From Phaeoceros laevis (Eukaryota > Anthocerotophyta > Anthocerotopsida > Notothyladales): a DNA stretch of 50,256 nt. Made by a program: the position numbers and the translations under genes. Shown one piece after another: positions 20,864-31,756 of the stretch. The stretch is from contig JBNGIQ010009283.1 of the NCBI GenBank assembly GCA_049999765.1, positions 156,013-206,268 of the forward strand, written 5' to 3'. Under the pieces are notes generated by a model, which was not told the origin of the DNA, did no database searches, and saw only the letters and a program-made list of their open reading frames with translations. Each line of letters starts with the position of its first letter. The stretch's first letter is position 1.

Positions 20864-21730
20864 CAATTCCAAACGAATTCCACTACCCACTATCCTCCTT
20901 TCACGCACCCATCGAGTGGGGCTCGCGGTACGTAGCCACGTACCGACCCACCCTCCACAGCTTCGTCAGCCCATCATAAGATCAACCCACTTACGCAATT
21001 GTGCCCTTTAAAATTCCTATATAAATAGTGGAAAATGTCACCATACATACTCCCTTTGGGAATCTTCATTTTCTAATAATCGGCATTTAACGTAATCAAT
21101 ATTCAACCACCCGGTAACTAAGGTTGCAGCCCTTGCACAAAGCACAGCGGCAAAAATGTATCCCTGAATAATTGCCCTTTCGTCTTTTTCGGTAGACCTA
21201 TTTTGATACGATCTGTAAAATAAGTAGTTATCATACAGTGCGGAAATGTAGCGTGGTNNNNNNNNNNNNNNNNNNNNNNNNNNNNNNNNNNNNNNNNNNN
21301 NNNNNNNNNNNNNNNNNNNNNNNNNNNNNNNNNNNNNNNNNNNNNNNNNNNNNNNNNCCTATTTTGATACGATCTGTAAAATAAGTAGTTATCATACAGT
21401 GCGGAAATGTAGCGTGGTAGCTTGAATGGCGGCTTCTCATACCCAAGGTTCGGGTTCGATTCCTGCAAGTGGCAAGGATTGGATTAAAAATATATTTGAA
21501 TCCAAACATGCTATATGCAAGAATCAAATTCGAACCTAGGGTATGGAGAAGAAGCCATTCAATCAACGATGTTACATTCCAACACGACCTTTTGCTACAT
21601 GCAACACCAACTTTGGTACACTTTCACACCATATGATTAGTATTAGCTTTTTCTACACGAAATTATTATTAGTACTAATTTATTCTATGAATTGTATATC
21701 GAACTCTACCAAAAACAAAGGGAAGTCGCC
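20864..21730 (+). repeat. Tandem unit 2 with tRNA-like foldback and an internal gap
   Basis: This is the second unit, colinear with unit 1. Its length is 867 as displayed, but 100 N plus a duplicated 61-bp flank account for the excess, leaving about 706. The foldback arms are about 21400-21462 and 21519-21586. The B box here is a better tRNA match (gggttcgattcctg). Confidence 0.8.
21258..21357. other. Assembly gap (100 N), probably spurious
   Basis: The 61 bases before the gap (21197-21257) are identical to the 61 bases after it (21358-21418). Contig ends therefore overlap, and the true gap length is probably zero with one 61-bp copy too many. Confidence 0.9.
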
Positions 21731-21917
21731 TCGCGTTTTTTAGCGAATATAAATTAACGAACTGTGAGCGTGAGCGTGAGCATCCCCTCGGGACATACCC
21801 TCCCCCTTCATTTCGCTGGAGTCTGGTTTTTACACCCAAACATCTATATTTTCATTCTTTTCAATTCTGTGCTCAAAACCCGCGTATCTATGAAGACGGT
21901 TGGGTATGTCTGTGCCA

Positions 21918-22108
21918 AATTGCTGGTTGATGGTGAGAAGCAACCAACAAACATGGCCACTAACCAACATACTCTGCAACCAGTCAAGGGCACCAGAAGA
22001 CGAGGAGAGGCTGTGCAAAAATTGCTCCTTTGGATGGTGAGAAACAACCAACAAACATGGCCATCGTACTCTGAAACCAGTCAAGGGCAACAAGAGACGA
22101 GGAGAGCA
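21918..22108 (+). repeat. Tandem duplication, about 90-100 bp units
   Basis: Two units share gatggtgagaa, caaccaacaaacatggcca, ctctg-aaccagtcaagggca and agacgaggagag. The second unit is slightly shorter. The open plus-strand frame across it (21764-22231) has no family resemblance. Confidence 0.75.
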
Positions 22109-22340
22109 ATCGTTTGCAAGCGGATGTACCCCCAAAACTCGAGCTCCATTATGACACGGCCACTGCACTGCAAAAAGGGCAGGCATGTGGTCAGAGACCT
22201 CAAAGGGACAATAAGATTAGACAACCTGTGAAGTTACTACAAAACCTTGAGCCTCGAAACCTGTTTGCACCCCTGTCCTGGTTCCCAGGCATTCCTTGCC
22301 ACCTCCTGGCAGAGAGCACTCCACATCTTCGGAAACACTG

Positions 22341-25145
22341 TTATTGTGGTTTGCTGCTTTCCTGAAAGAGCAAGGAGCTGCTCTCAGGCATGTCCAGGGA
22401 AGGGGTGTACCCTGCAGCCCTTAACCTTCTGCCCAACTCCTCTAGCTTCGCATAGACCAGGTGAGTTTGGGCATGACTGTTGTCACCTACTATGAATGAA
22501 TGCACCTTATTTTCATGCTCGATCCAGCTCTGGCCAGGCTCCTTCCAAGAAACTCCATGGACCCTTAGTTCCTCAATCTCCTGAGCTTCATGCCACATCT
22601 GGGCATGTGCATAGATATTTTGCATCAGCGTATATGCAGCACAGTGTTCAGGCTCCAAGCTGACGGCATGGTCAAATGCACGCCTTCCAAATTCGACATT
22701 TGCGTATTTCCTGCAGGCACCCAGCATTGACAACCACACTGCCAGATCAGGCTGCAAAGGCATAGCTGCGATGACACTTTCTGCCTTGCTGAAGAGCCCT
22801 GCACGACCTAGGAGGTCAATCATACTGACGTAATGCTCATTTGTCGGGGTTAGGCCATAACATCGGCTAATGGATTCAAAATACTCCATGCCTTTGTCAA
22901 CCAGCCCTGCATGGCTACAAGCAGATAAGAGTGGAACAAATGTCACAAGGTTTGGTCTTATGCCACACCGTTGCATCTCGTCAAAACATTCCAGGCTCTC
23001 CCCGTATTCCCCTACACGCGCATATCCCGCAACTAGTGCAGTCCATGTGACCACATTATGCTGTGGCAAAGAGTCAAACACATTCCGAGCCTCCATCATG
23101 TTCCCAGATTTTCCATATGCATGGACTAGTGCACTTGCTACTGTAAGACTCCGCCCATATCCACTCCTGAGAATGTCTTTGTGAATCTGCTTCAACATTT
23201 TCAGGGCTCCCATGGTGCTGGCTGCTTTTAGCACAGACAAGAAGGTGGTTTCATCTGGTCTCACACCTTCAGCTTGCAGTCTACCAAAAAGCTGCAAAGC
23301 CTTCTCAGCCTGTTCTTGCCAAGCATACCCACAAATCATTGCATTCCACGACACTACATCACGATGAGACAATGTGTCAAACACCTGCCGTGCATCTACT
23401 AAACTCCCACAGTTTGCATACACATGAACAAGAGAGTTGCCCACATACACATCTGCCGAGTAACCGCTTACAACAACTGCAGCATGTACAGCCTTCAACT
23501 TCTGAAGGGACACTGCCTTTATAGACTGACCGTTGATCACTGTCTCCTTCTCATTGCTGGCCAAACTTCCACATGCTTTGAGGACACTAACAAAAGTCCG
23601 ATCGTCAGGTTTAACCTCACTTTCCTTCATGAGCGCATACAGCTCCAAGGCCATATCATCCTGCTCCTGAAGGGCATAGCCTTCGATCATCGAATTCCAT
23701 GTCACAACATCTCGCTGTAACAGTGAGTCAAACATGTGCCGGGCATCTTTAACATTGCCACAGTTAGCATACATGTGGACAAGAGTATTTACAACATGAA
23801 AATCTGAATTGTAACCCAATCTCACGGTCTCAGAATGTATCTGCTTTCCCTGTTGCAGAGCCTCCACTTTCAGAGACTGACCTTCAATATTCATGCCGTG
23901 CTCTTTGTCGGCAATGTTACTGCATGCCTTGAGAAGGCAGGCAAACGTCCTATCGTTGGGCCTGTATCCCTCTTCATGGAGTACAGCATAGACTTCCAAA
24001 GCATTTTTTCCTTCACCTTGCTGAGCATACCCTGCGAGCAATGCATTCCATGACACCAGATTGTGCTCTGGCAGAACATCCATGACGTGCTGTGCATCCA
24101 TAATGCTTCCACTGTTTGCATAGACATGAATCAAAGTGTTACCAATAAAAATGTTTGATTCAAAATCCCGTCTGAGAATTTCAGTGTGGATTTGTTTGAC
24201 TTTCTGCAAAGACTGAGGTCTTATTAGCTGGTCATCCATGAGCACCTCAGCAGTACTCAGACAATCCAAGCTGTTACACCCTGTAAGTATGCCAACGAAT
24301 GTTCGCTCATCTGGGCACACCCCCTCCTGTTCCATTTGCTCATAAAGTTTCAAGGACTTGTCCCCCCATCCCTGTTGTGCATACCCTGCGATCATTGAGT
24401 TCCACGATCCTAAATCATGCTCAAACATGGTGTCAAACACGAGCTGTGCATCCATTATGCTCCCACATTTTGCATACATGTCAATAAGACTTGTGCACAC
24501 AAACAATTCAGAATCGTAGCCACGTCTAACCGCTTCTCCATGAATCCGCTTGCCCTCCTTCAGGTCAGCTAAGACACCACAGGCTTTCAGCAGACTCACA
24601 AAAGTGTGTTTGTCTGGCTTCACACCTTCATCTTGCATTTCACAGTACATCCTGAGAGCCTGCTCCCCTTGTCCATTCTTACTGAAGCCCGAGATGAGTG
24701 CATTCCAGGAAAGAATTGTATGTCTAGACAAATTGTGAAACACCTGAATCGCATCTGAGAAACTTCCACATCTGACAAGCATGTTGACAAGCCATTCACC
24801 CAGAAAGATTTCAGTCTCCAACCCATTTCTGCAGATGTGGGCATGCAATTGTTTGGCCTCTGCAAGGACCTTCCTCTTCGAGAAAGTTTGCAACAGATAG
24901 CTGTAAACCTGCACTGGTGGCACAACGCCCCTCTGGTCTAAGAGCAGCAGCGCATCCAGTGCCTCCTGTATTTTGCCGTCCCCACACAAGCTCTTGATGT
25001 ACCGGAGGTCTGCGTATTTTTCCCCTACCCTGGAAATTCGTGCACTAGGGGTCCCGCTCCCACGTAATTCATTCCCCAGCAAAACCACGGGAAAGAAATC
25101 CGACTTCTGGGTGGGAAATGCGCTGAGCAACAACTGGTGCACCAT
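22341..25145 (-). CDS. PLS-class PPR protein with E/E+ tail, no DYW domain, 934 aa
   Basis: A single uninterrupted exon from ATG (25145) to TAA, typical of plant PPR genes. After an N-terminal region of ~50 residues that may target an organelle come repeated P, L and S units: WNALISGFSKNGQGEQAL, KPDKHTFVSLLKACGVLADL, LIDMYAKCGSIMDAQLVFDT, then four further cycles of the same pattern (VVSWNAMICGYAWQEQAEKA, LLSACSHAGLVDKGMEYFES). Two cycles contain long inserts (around GHGMNIEGQSLKVEAL-like and KETVINGQSIKAV) before the KxIHxxxxxxG step. The tail has E motifs (AAYTLMQNIYAHAQMW) and E+ (GQSWIEHENKVHSFIVGDNS, then LEELGRRLRAAGYTPSLD), and ends 15-20 residues later where a DYW deaminase would begin. 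No DYW sequence is visible in any frame beyond the stop. Such proteins bind organellar RNA one base per repeat and act in editing, usually with a DYW partner in trans. The target RNA is unknown. Confidence 0.95.
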   Translation of the reverse strand: MVHQLLLSAFPTQKSDFFPVVLLGNELRGSGTPSARISRVGEKYADLRYIKSLCGDGKIQEALDALLLLDQRGVVPPVQVYSYLLQTFSKRKVLAEAKQLHAHICRNGLETEIFLGEWLVNMLVRCGSFSDAIQVFHNLSRHTILSWNALISGFSKNGQGEQALRMYCEMQDEGVKPDKHTFVSLLKACGVLADLKEGKRIHGEAVRRGYDSELFVCTSLIDMYAKCGSIMDAQLVFDTMFEHDLGSWNSMIAGYAQQGWGDKSLKLYEQMEQEGVCPDERTFVGILTGCNSLDCLSTAEVLMDDQLIRPQSLQKVKQIHTEILRRDFESNIFIGNTLIHVYANSGSIMDAQHVMDVLPEHNLVSWNALLAGYAQQGEGKNALEVYAVLHEEGYRPNDRTFACLLKACSNIADKEHGMNIEGQSLKVEALQQGKQIHSETVRLGYNSDFHVVNTLVHMYANCGNVKDARHMFDSLLQRDVVTWNSMIEGYALQEQDDMALELYALMKESEVKPDDRTFVSVLKACGSLASNEKETVINGQSIKAVSLQKLKAVHAAVVVSGYSADVYVGNSLVHVYANCGSLVDARQVFDTLSHRDVVSWNAMICGYAWQEQAEKALQLFGRLQAEGVRPDETTFLSVLKAASTMGALKMLKQIHKDILRSGYGRSLTVASALVHAYGKSGNMMEARNVFDSLPQHNVVTWTALVAGYARVGEYGESLECFDEMQRCGIRPNLVTFVPLLSACSHAGLVDKGMEYFESISRCYGLTPTNEHYVSMIDLLGRAGLFSKAESVIAAMPLQPDLAVWLSMLGACRKYANVEFGRRAFDHAVSLEPEHCAAYTLMQNIYAHAQMWHEAQEIEELRVHGVSWKEPGQSWIEHENKVHSFIVGDNSHAQTHLVYAKLEELGRRLRAAGYTPSLDMPESSSLLFQESSKPQ

Positions 25146-25589
25146 CTACGTCCTGCCATCAAAGCCTCCAATCGAGGGAAGATAGGATGGCGGTCGAAGA
25201 CTGCTGCTTCCTGCAATGGGTCTCTTCTTCCAGCTTCCCTGACCAAGCCCATCCGGAGTTCTTGGGCGGTGAACATTTCAGCATTACTCTTGCCTTTAAT
25301 AATCCCGCCCTCATAAACAGCAGCTCATCAGCCCCGAGGCAAACATAAAGCCTGGACAAAGAACGGCCTTGCTTCACGACAAGATAGCGGATTGACCGGC
25401 CACCGTTGATTCCGAGATATTTCCAAACGATACTCAAAGAACGAAACTGGAATACTGGATAACTCCAGCCAGCACAGCAGAGTCCTTTCCGTGAGTATGT
25501 AAGCCACCGTGCTGTCCCTGCTGCTGCTGCTGTTGTTGCAAGCCTGAATTGCCACTCCCAGATCGGACACTCCGTGTCGAGCTTCAGCG
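25146..25589. promoter_or_regulatory. Divergent intergenic region between the PPR and MDM35-like genes
   Basis: Only 444 bp separate the two start codons, which point away from each other, so both promoters and 5' UTRs must lie here or overlap. A gctgctgctgctgttg run sits at about 25518-25537. No clear TATA box is seen. Both products are expected in organelles, but co-regulation is only a possibility. Confidence 0.45.
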
Positions 25590-26571
25590 ATGCGGGAAGA
25601 GGTAGTGTCCGCTGGGGCCGGCAACATTGTGAAGCCGGTGCCAGTGAAGTCTATCATGCCTTCCTGCTCTGCTCTGAAGGTGGCCTACAGCGACTGCTTC
25701 AACCGGTAGGTCTGCATATGTGCGGTGCTTTTCAGCAAGCTTCCCCGTTGTAGACCAAATGCGTCTACCCAAGCTCAGGACAAGGTTATACAGCCAGTTT
25801 GTCCTAGTCCCTAACTGCTGCTTCTTCAATTCCTATTTTTTCGCGGTCTGCCACAGATGGTACACAGACAAATTTGTCACGAACCGCTGGGACAAGGTGG
25901 AATGCTTCTTCGAAATGGAGGCTTACCGAGCATGCATCACGGTATGTGCATGCGCTCCTTGTTCGACCGTTCTCTTCTGTTAGTTTTGTATTGGTCATGG
26001 AATGCCATCAGTGCCTGAATGGGCTCAAAAGTTGGTTATTTCAACGAGTCTCAGGGCTGTCGGGTTCTCATCCTATCTTGCCAGTATGGTCTTCGTAGCC
26101 TGCCATATCTCTGTCCCGACTGGGCTACTAATAACTCACTTCTGGTAATCCATAGCCACTGCCAGTTCACCAGGAAAGTGGTCCTTCGTTGAAAGCCCTG
26201 AGGTATTGCAGTCCGACGGTGAGCTGGTCTGGCAGTTGGTGTCTGCCAGTGCTGTAAACAGTGGATCGAAGTGCCAGATGGGCCTGTTAAGACAGACCCT
26301 GTGCATGTGTGTCTGGGGAGTCTGTCGTAAAGTCCCCTCGAAGAAGCTTTGGGGCCACCCCACTGCTTGATCTTCTTATGTGAAGCTGGTTGGTTCAGTA
26401 GGAAGCTAGTACTTATGGGGTGCCTGGCAAAACACAGTATGCACCTACAGGCAGGCCTGCGTGTCATTGAATGAGGTTTGTGGTTACTACGTAGGATCTG
26501 GGTCTCACTTTCTTACTTGTCTGCTGCAACAGAATAGCACTCGGAGCTTTCGATCCGAGGACGGACGATGA
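25590..26571 (+). CDS. MDM35: MDM35/TRIAP1-like twin CX9C protein, 3 exons
   Basis: Exons 25590-25705 and 25857-25941 join in phase (an Arg codon is split). They encode a textbook twin CX9C hairpin: CSALKVAYSDC, then FNRWYTDKFVTNRWDKVE, then CFFEMEAYRAC. The core motif CFNRWYxxKF and the W-D-K before the second CX9C are hallmarks of the UPF0203/MDM35 family. Such proteins are oxidised in the mitochondrial intermembrane space and, in yeast and animals, chaperone Ups1/PRELI-type phospholipid transfer proteins. The third exon proposed here, 26533-26571, follows a strong pyrimidine-rich acceptor and adds 12 residues before TGA; it is phase-compatible but has no family support and other acceptors are possible. 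Total is 79 residues, in the usual size range. The start ATG gives about 26 residues before the first Cys. Confidence 0.8.
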
Positions 26572-28070
26572 GGAATGATTGAGGATGGCAAGTCGTGAGT
26601 GTCTTAGGTGCCTGAGCAACCAAGGGTGGCATCTGCTACACTGACCTCAGCATCTCATACACAGTGACTGTCTCCTCTTTTTTTCTCCCCTAACTCTCTC
26701 TCTGTCTATTCCAAATCGTTCTTCAGGTTGTAACGGCAGCGGCAGTTGGTTGTACACTATTCTGTAAATATGTATCTAGGGGTTGATGGAACTTGTGTAC
26801 TGGGTTGTCACTCTTGTAGTAGTATTGATCCTACCCGCATCTATAGCAACGAGTTAGGGGAGAATGCCGCACACTTTTGAAGTTAGACTAATTCTTGTAA
26901 AACATATTCTCTCATGACTGTAAATAGCGAAGTATCAGTGGCCGAGAGTGTGAAGGGTCATTTAACACTGACACGGAGTTTAGACTTGTGATGCCTTCAA
27001 CCATGGCCAAGCATTCTGCAGCACTGTGAAGCGGAACACGATGTTCTCTGTGAATTTGGCTAAGGCAGCTGGTGATGCCCGTTTCATAGGAAAACCAGAC
27101 GCGGCGACGCGGCTCTCCAGATGTGAAAACTTCCACAGTTGTGACTTTCGGTTTTGGTCTCGTGCTGAGTGTCCCCACAATCAGCGAAGGAAACAAGGAA
27201 TTCACTCACTTCAGCAGTCTGACCAAGATTCCGGAGGACGAGCTAAAACAGGAGCAAAAGCCAGGCATGCACACAGAGTGCATCTACAGAGAGACACGAT
27301 ATTGGATATTCAGTTCCTAAAACCTTGCTTTATTCGTCCCTTGTCAAGAGTCCAGTCAGTGCGACATTGTCTTTGTCAACATACATACAAATTTGAGCAG
27401 AGGCCGTTCTCTGCCAAATTGAAAAAAATGGCATGGGTACAAACAGACTAGTGCTCAAGCTAGCAGATCTAGAAGAAGAGATGACGAAGAAGCAAGCTTG
27501 CCAAGGTCTACAAGCTAAGCCAGGCTTGCAATTGAGGGCCGCTAGTTGGTTGGAAGCCCGCCGCTTGTCTCCTTTCAAGAGCGTAAAGGCACCACTGGTG
27601 GAGTTCGTCCTCTCGATTTGGCTCTCGATAGATCTGCCCAATGAAGCCTGATCGATGATGCAGCTTGTTCCTCCCTCCTGCTCAGCCTCCCCAACCTCCT
27701 TTGCACACGCATCCCTCCGTTTCAAGTGACAAGCTTGCGTCTCCAGGCCAACACAAGTCCCAAGCTTCCCCGCCAGCGGGCCACCCGGTTTGATGGCAGG
27801 CATCCATCCAGTAATACGCTGCTGCAGCGGGTCTCCATGCACATCTGGCTGGTTAGTGTAACAGGTCAGGCTCGACGTAAATTACAGAACACCAGATTCA
27901 CGAGCGGATCCTTTTTGGAACCACCTGTAGCTAGCTGGTGCGACCGATATCCCGGGGGTCATGATGAGGGGATGGAGGGATCGATGCTGTTGGCCATCGA
28001 TGTTCCGCCGTGTTAATCAGACATGCATGCCAGCCGTAAGCATCCTTGCTCCTTCTACGAGTCGGTTCCT
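26572..28070. other. Convergent 3' flanks, no gene recognised
   Basis: This lies between the MDM35-like gene (+) and the AP2 gene (-). The minus-strand AATAAA at about 27329-27335 (plus-strand ctttattcg) could end the AP2 transcript and would imply a ~740-nt 3' UTR. Frames at 27026-27842 on both strands have no family resemblance. Confidence 0.45.
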
Positions 28071-31000
28071 TCATTCGTTCCAGACAGCAAAAATGGGCGG
28101 AATGCCCCCATGGCCTCCCATGCTCGGCCGCACCTGCTGGAGGTTCTGCACGGCGCCGTTGGTGGTCCAGGAGGCCATGCCGGTGGGGTCGTAGCTGGAC
28201 TTGACGGGCGATTGCGACATGTACATGCTGATGCTCCTGGACAGATCCCCCTGCAACACATTGTCGTAGGCAGCAGCAGCAGCGCTCCTGTTGGAGGTGC
28301 CCTCCTCCCCTTCCGACACCGCCGAGGAGTTCCTGGGGCTGTCCCCTGTGGCGGAAGAGTATGCCCCGCCGGCCGTGGAGGCGCCCATGAGCGGGTTGGA
28401 GGCGCTGCTGAGGAAGCCGTTGGAGCAGCTGCCGTCGTTGGCGTCGGTGGGGAGCGCGTCCAGGCCCATGAGGTTGCGCAGCACCGCGTTCTGCATTCCC
28501 GGGTGCTGCAGCTCGGCCCCCAGCCCCGCCGTCGACTGCAGGTACTTGTGCTGCTGCATGGCCAGAGAGTCAGAGAAGGCTGCAGCCGCCGCTTGCGCCT
28601 GCGCCTGCTCGTGCTCCGCCTGCTGCTGCTGTTGCTGGTCCATCCAGGAATTTCTGTGAGCCTGCGTCTGCTGCTGGTACAGCATCTGCCATTGCTGCAG
28701 GTTCTTCATCACCGAGCTCTGCTGGTTGGACGAGTTCTCCACCGACAGCATGGAATGCTGCCGCTCCTCTTCCACCGAGTGCTGATGCTGCTGATGCTGG
28801 TGCTGACCCTGGTCCAGGGCAGGTTGCTGCGGCACCTGCTCGATGCTGCTTCCTCCTGCTGCTGCTGCCGCCGCCGCCTCCTTGTTGAGCATGGCGGCCT
28901 TGGATGTGAGCTGCCCGATTGTCACGGCTCCCGAGCAGATGCGCTTGGTGTCGTACCGGCTGATGTCGAAGTTGGTCACGGCGTTGATGCCGCGGAACTT
29001 GATGGCGGCGATGTCATACGCCTCTGCGGCTTCTTCCTGTGTGCCTGAAGAGGAGGACGAAAAGAAGCATTTCATTCATGAATCCGGTCATTCATTGAGG
29101 AATTCATCTCTGAGAAGAATGTGACCAACATCGAATGAATGAATGAATGAAGTGTTGCACATAGAAAAAGAGGAGGATGGTGACTGCTACTCACTGTAGG
29201 TTCCCAGGTAGAGGTCCTTGTTGCCAGCGACTCTCCCAATGCGAGCTTGCCACCGCCCATGCTGATGGTGCCTGGAGTTCACATCAAAAGAGACGTGGTG
29301 AGTTTTTGGACACATTCCGCCCCCACCGGTTCACACCCAAAAAAGGTGTTGAATATTTTATCCAGGGCAGCAGTCAGTGAGCAGCAGAAGAGGCTCACCT
29401 TGTGACGCCACGGTACACTGATGCACCTCTGGAGAAGCCGCTGCTCTTCCTGCAATTGTTCCGTCACAAGAGAGTTAGTTCGGCAGCGCATTGATATCAA
29501 TCAGTGCAGGCAGGCAGACTCGTGATGATGACACAACCGACTTGGTACACAGCAATCTAGATAGTCAGGCAGGCAGGCCCAGGGCAGCAGTAGAGGGCGG
29601 CGACAGTGGCAAACCTTCTCAAAGACGCAACGTATTCTTGTCTCGTCATATTTTTCATCTCTTCCAGCTCCTTCTCGTATGTGGAAAGCTGCAGCACAGA
29701 GAAAAGAAACGGGCGGGTGTGTCAGACCCAGTTGAGCAGGTTGTCGGCCCAGCAGGGGACTAGGACAAGGGAGGCGCCGGTGCGCACAGGACACGCTTCC
29801 TAACCAGGCGCGATCGAGTTTTTTTCCAATCACTGAAGCTGAGGATTACTGTGTCCCACCGAAGGGTACACAACACTCCTCGGCTGACAGTGGTGCAGGA
29901 AAAAGGCCCCCGCCCAACGTAAACTTCCTGGAACCCTTCCCTTTTCTCTTTCAGCACGGCTGCCCAACACCCGTGACCATCCAATCGATCTACCAGAGAC
30001 ATTCATCCGTCCATCCACACAAAACAGACAGACAGACGGAGAGAGTAGCGGAGGGAGGGTGGGTAGGAGTTATTTAGTACTTACCGGGAAATTGATGGTG
30101 GTTGTGGGGCCCCAGTACTTCAATGCGGCCAAGTCGTATGCTCTGGCTGCCTTTTCCTCTTTATCATAGCCCCCTGCGCATCATAGCAACGTGTGTGTGT
30201 GTGAGTCTTTGATCCTGAGCTGCTGCAGCCAGGCCCAGGCCCAGGCCCAGGCCGTGGGCGTGCATGCATGCAACTACAACTGTTTGGAACCAGCAGCTCC
30301 CACAACAACAGCATATGCATGCAGGTAGCCGGCAGGCCGATCGATCACCCGGACCGGCCGACAGCCACAGCTACTGTTTGCAAATGTAGCCATGTTAGCT
30401 AGCTAGCTAGCCTTGGGAAAATCATGTGACATGCGACCAAGCTGGCTGTATAAGTGCATGGCGAGGACTTACCAAGATAGACTGAAGATGGTCGGTGGAT
30501 CGGTCCAGGCGCAGATGCGAGCAGCAGCACAGCAGTTCACTCGTTAGAATAGAGCCATGGATCGACAACCCAAGCTGCAGCTATGATTTGCGAAGCCAAT
30601 TCACAAAGGAGATGTGAAGCTGCTGGTAGCTGTAGCAGGATGAATGATGTGAAGGGCAGGTGAGTGAGGATACCTTGACGACCCTTGCGAGTCTGGCCCT
30701 CCTTTCTGCAGCTGTTGTCCCACAGATGAGCTTCGTAGCGTCCAGTCCACCTATGCCTGAGAGAAGAGGGACATGTTAGAATCACATACAGCGCATGGCC
30801 ACTGCTGGCGACGTGCATGGCTACAACAGCACCCAACAGGACCCAACAGTGCCATGCTGCTTCTTGCTGTTTGAGCAAAATTCATCCCACAGTCGTTACC
30901 GACCGTGTGGCACTCGCTCATGAATCAACGAACGGAAGGACTGAATGAATGAAGGAGAGAAGAAGCAAGCCAGCCTTGGAAGAAGCCAAGACACACACAC

Positions 31001-31716
31001 AGGAACACACCTGGTGACACCGCGGTAGACCGAGGTCCTCTGCCCGAAAGTGTCGATGGACTTGCGGGGCGACGGCTCCTTGCCAGCGGCACGCACAGCC
31101 CCTCTCTTCCGGGGCTCCGGCACGGCGCGCTGGGGGCTGCTGGGAGTGCTCAGGCTGCCGCTGGTGGTACCGGCACCCGCAGCGCTGCCTCCCAGGGAGG
31201 CGGTGAGCACGGAGCTGGCCTGCGAGCCGGGGCTCATGGACAGGCTGAGCGACTGCAGGGTGGACATGGCATTCTTGGACGACTGCTGCTGCAGAGGGTG
31301 GTGGCCGCCTGCTCCTCCTACTGCACCCAGCGGACCCGCCTTCTCGCTGGCGGCCACCTGGTGATGGCGGAGCCAGGTCTTGATGGCGGAGATGCCAGCA
31401 GGGCCCATGTTGTTGCCGCCGCCAGCGTTGGTGTGGTGGTCCAAGGGCGCGTGGAGCAGCTGGTGGTGCTGGCCATGGCCGTGGTGGCTCTGCTGCAGCG
31501 CGTTCTGGAGGGTGCACAGGGCGCCCGCGGGGTTGCCATTGTCCTGCTGCTGCTGCTGCTGCTGCTGCAGGCCGTGGTCGCCATTCAGGTGCTGGTGCCG
31601 GCTGCTGGATCCCGAGTCGTAGGAATTCAAACTGGCCATGGTGGCCATGGAGGAGCTCCCGACGTCGGAGCCGGTGGTGCCCAGTCCGCCGTGGTGGTGG
31701 TAGCCGTACGAGGACA

Positions 31717-31756
<40 letters not shown>

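Noticed and set aside
22230-22341. DYW deaminase domain lost only by a frameshift
   Set aside because: None of the minus-strand frames after the PPR stop shows HxE, CxxC or a terminal DYW, so the domain is absent and not merely shifted.
28023-29048. 341-codon plus-strand frame
   Set aside because: Antisense shadow of the last AP2 exon; the minus strand has clear AP2 repeat sequence and 3n-consistent splicing.
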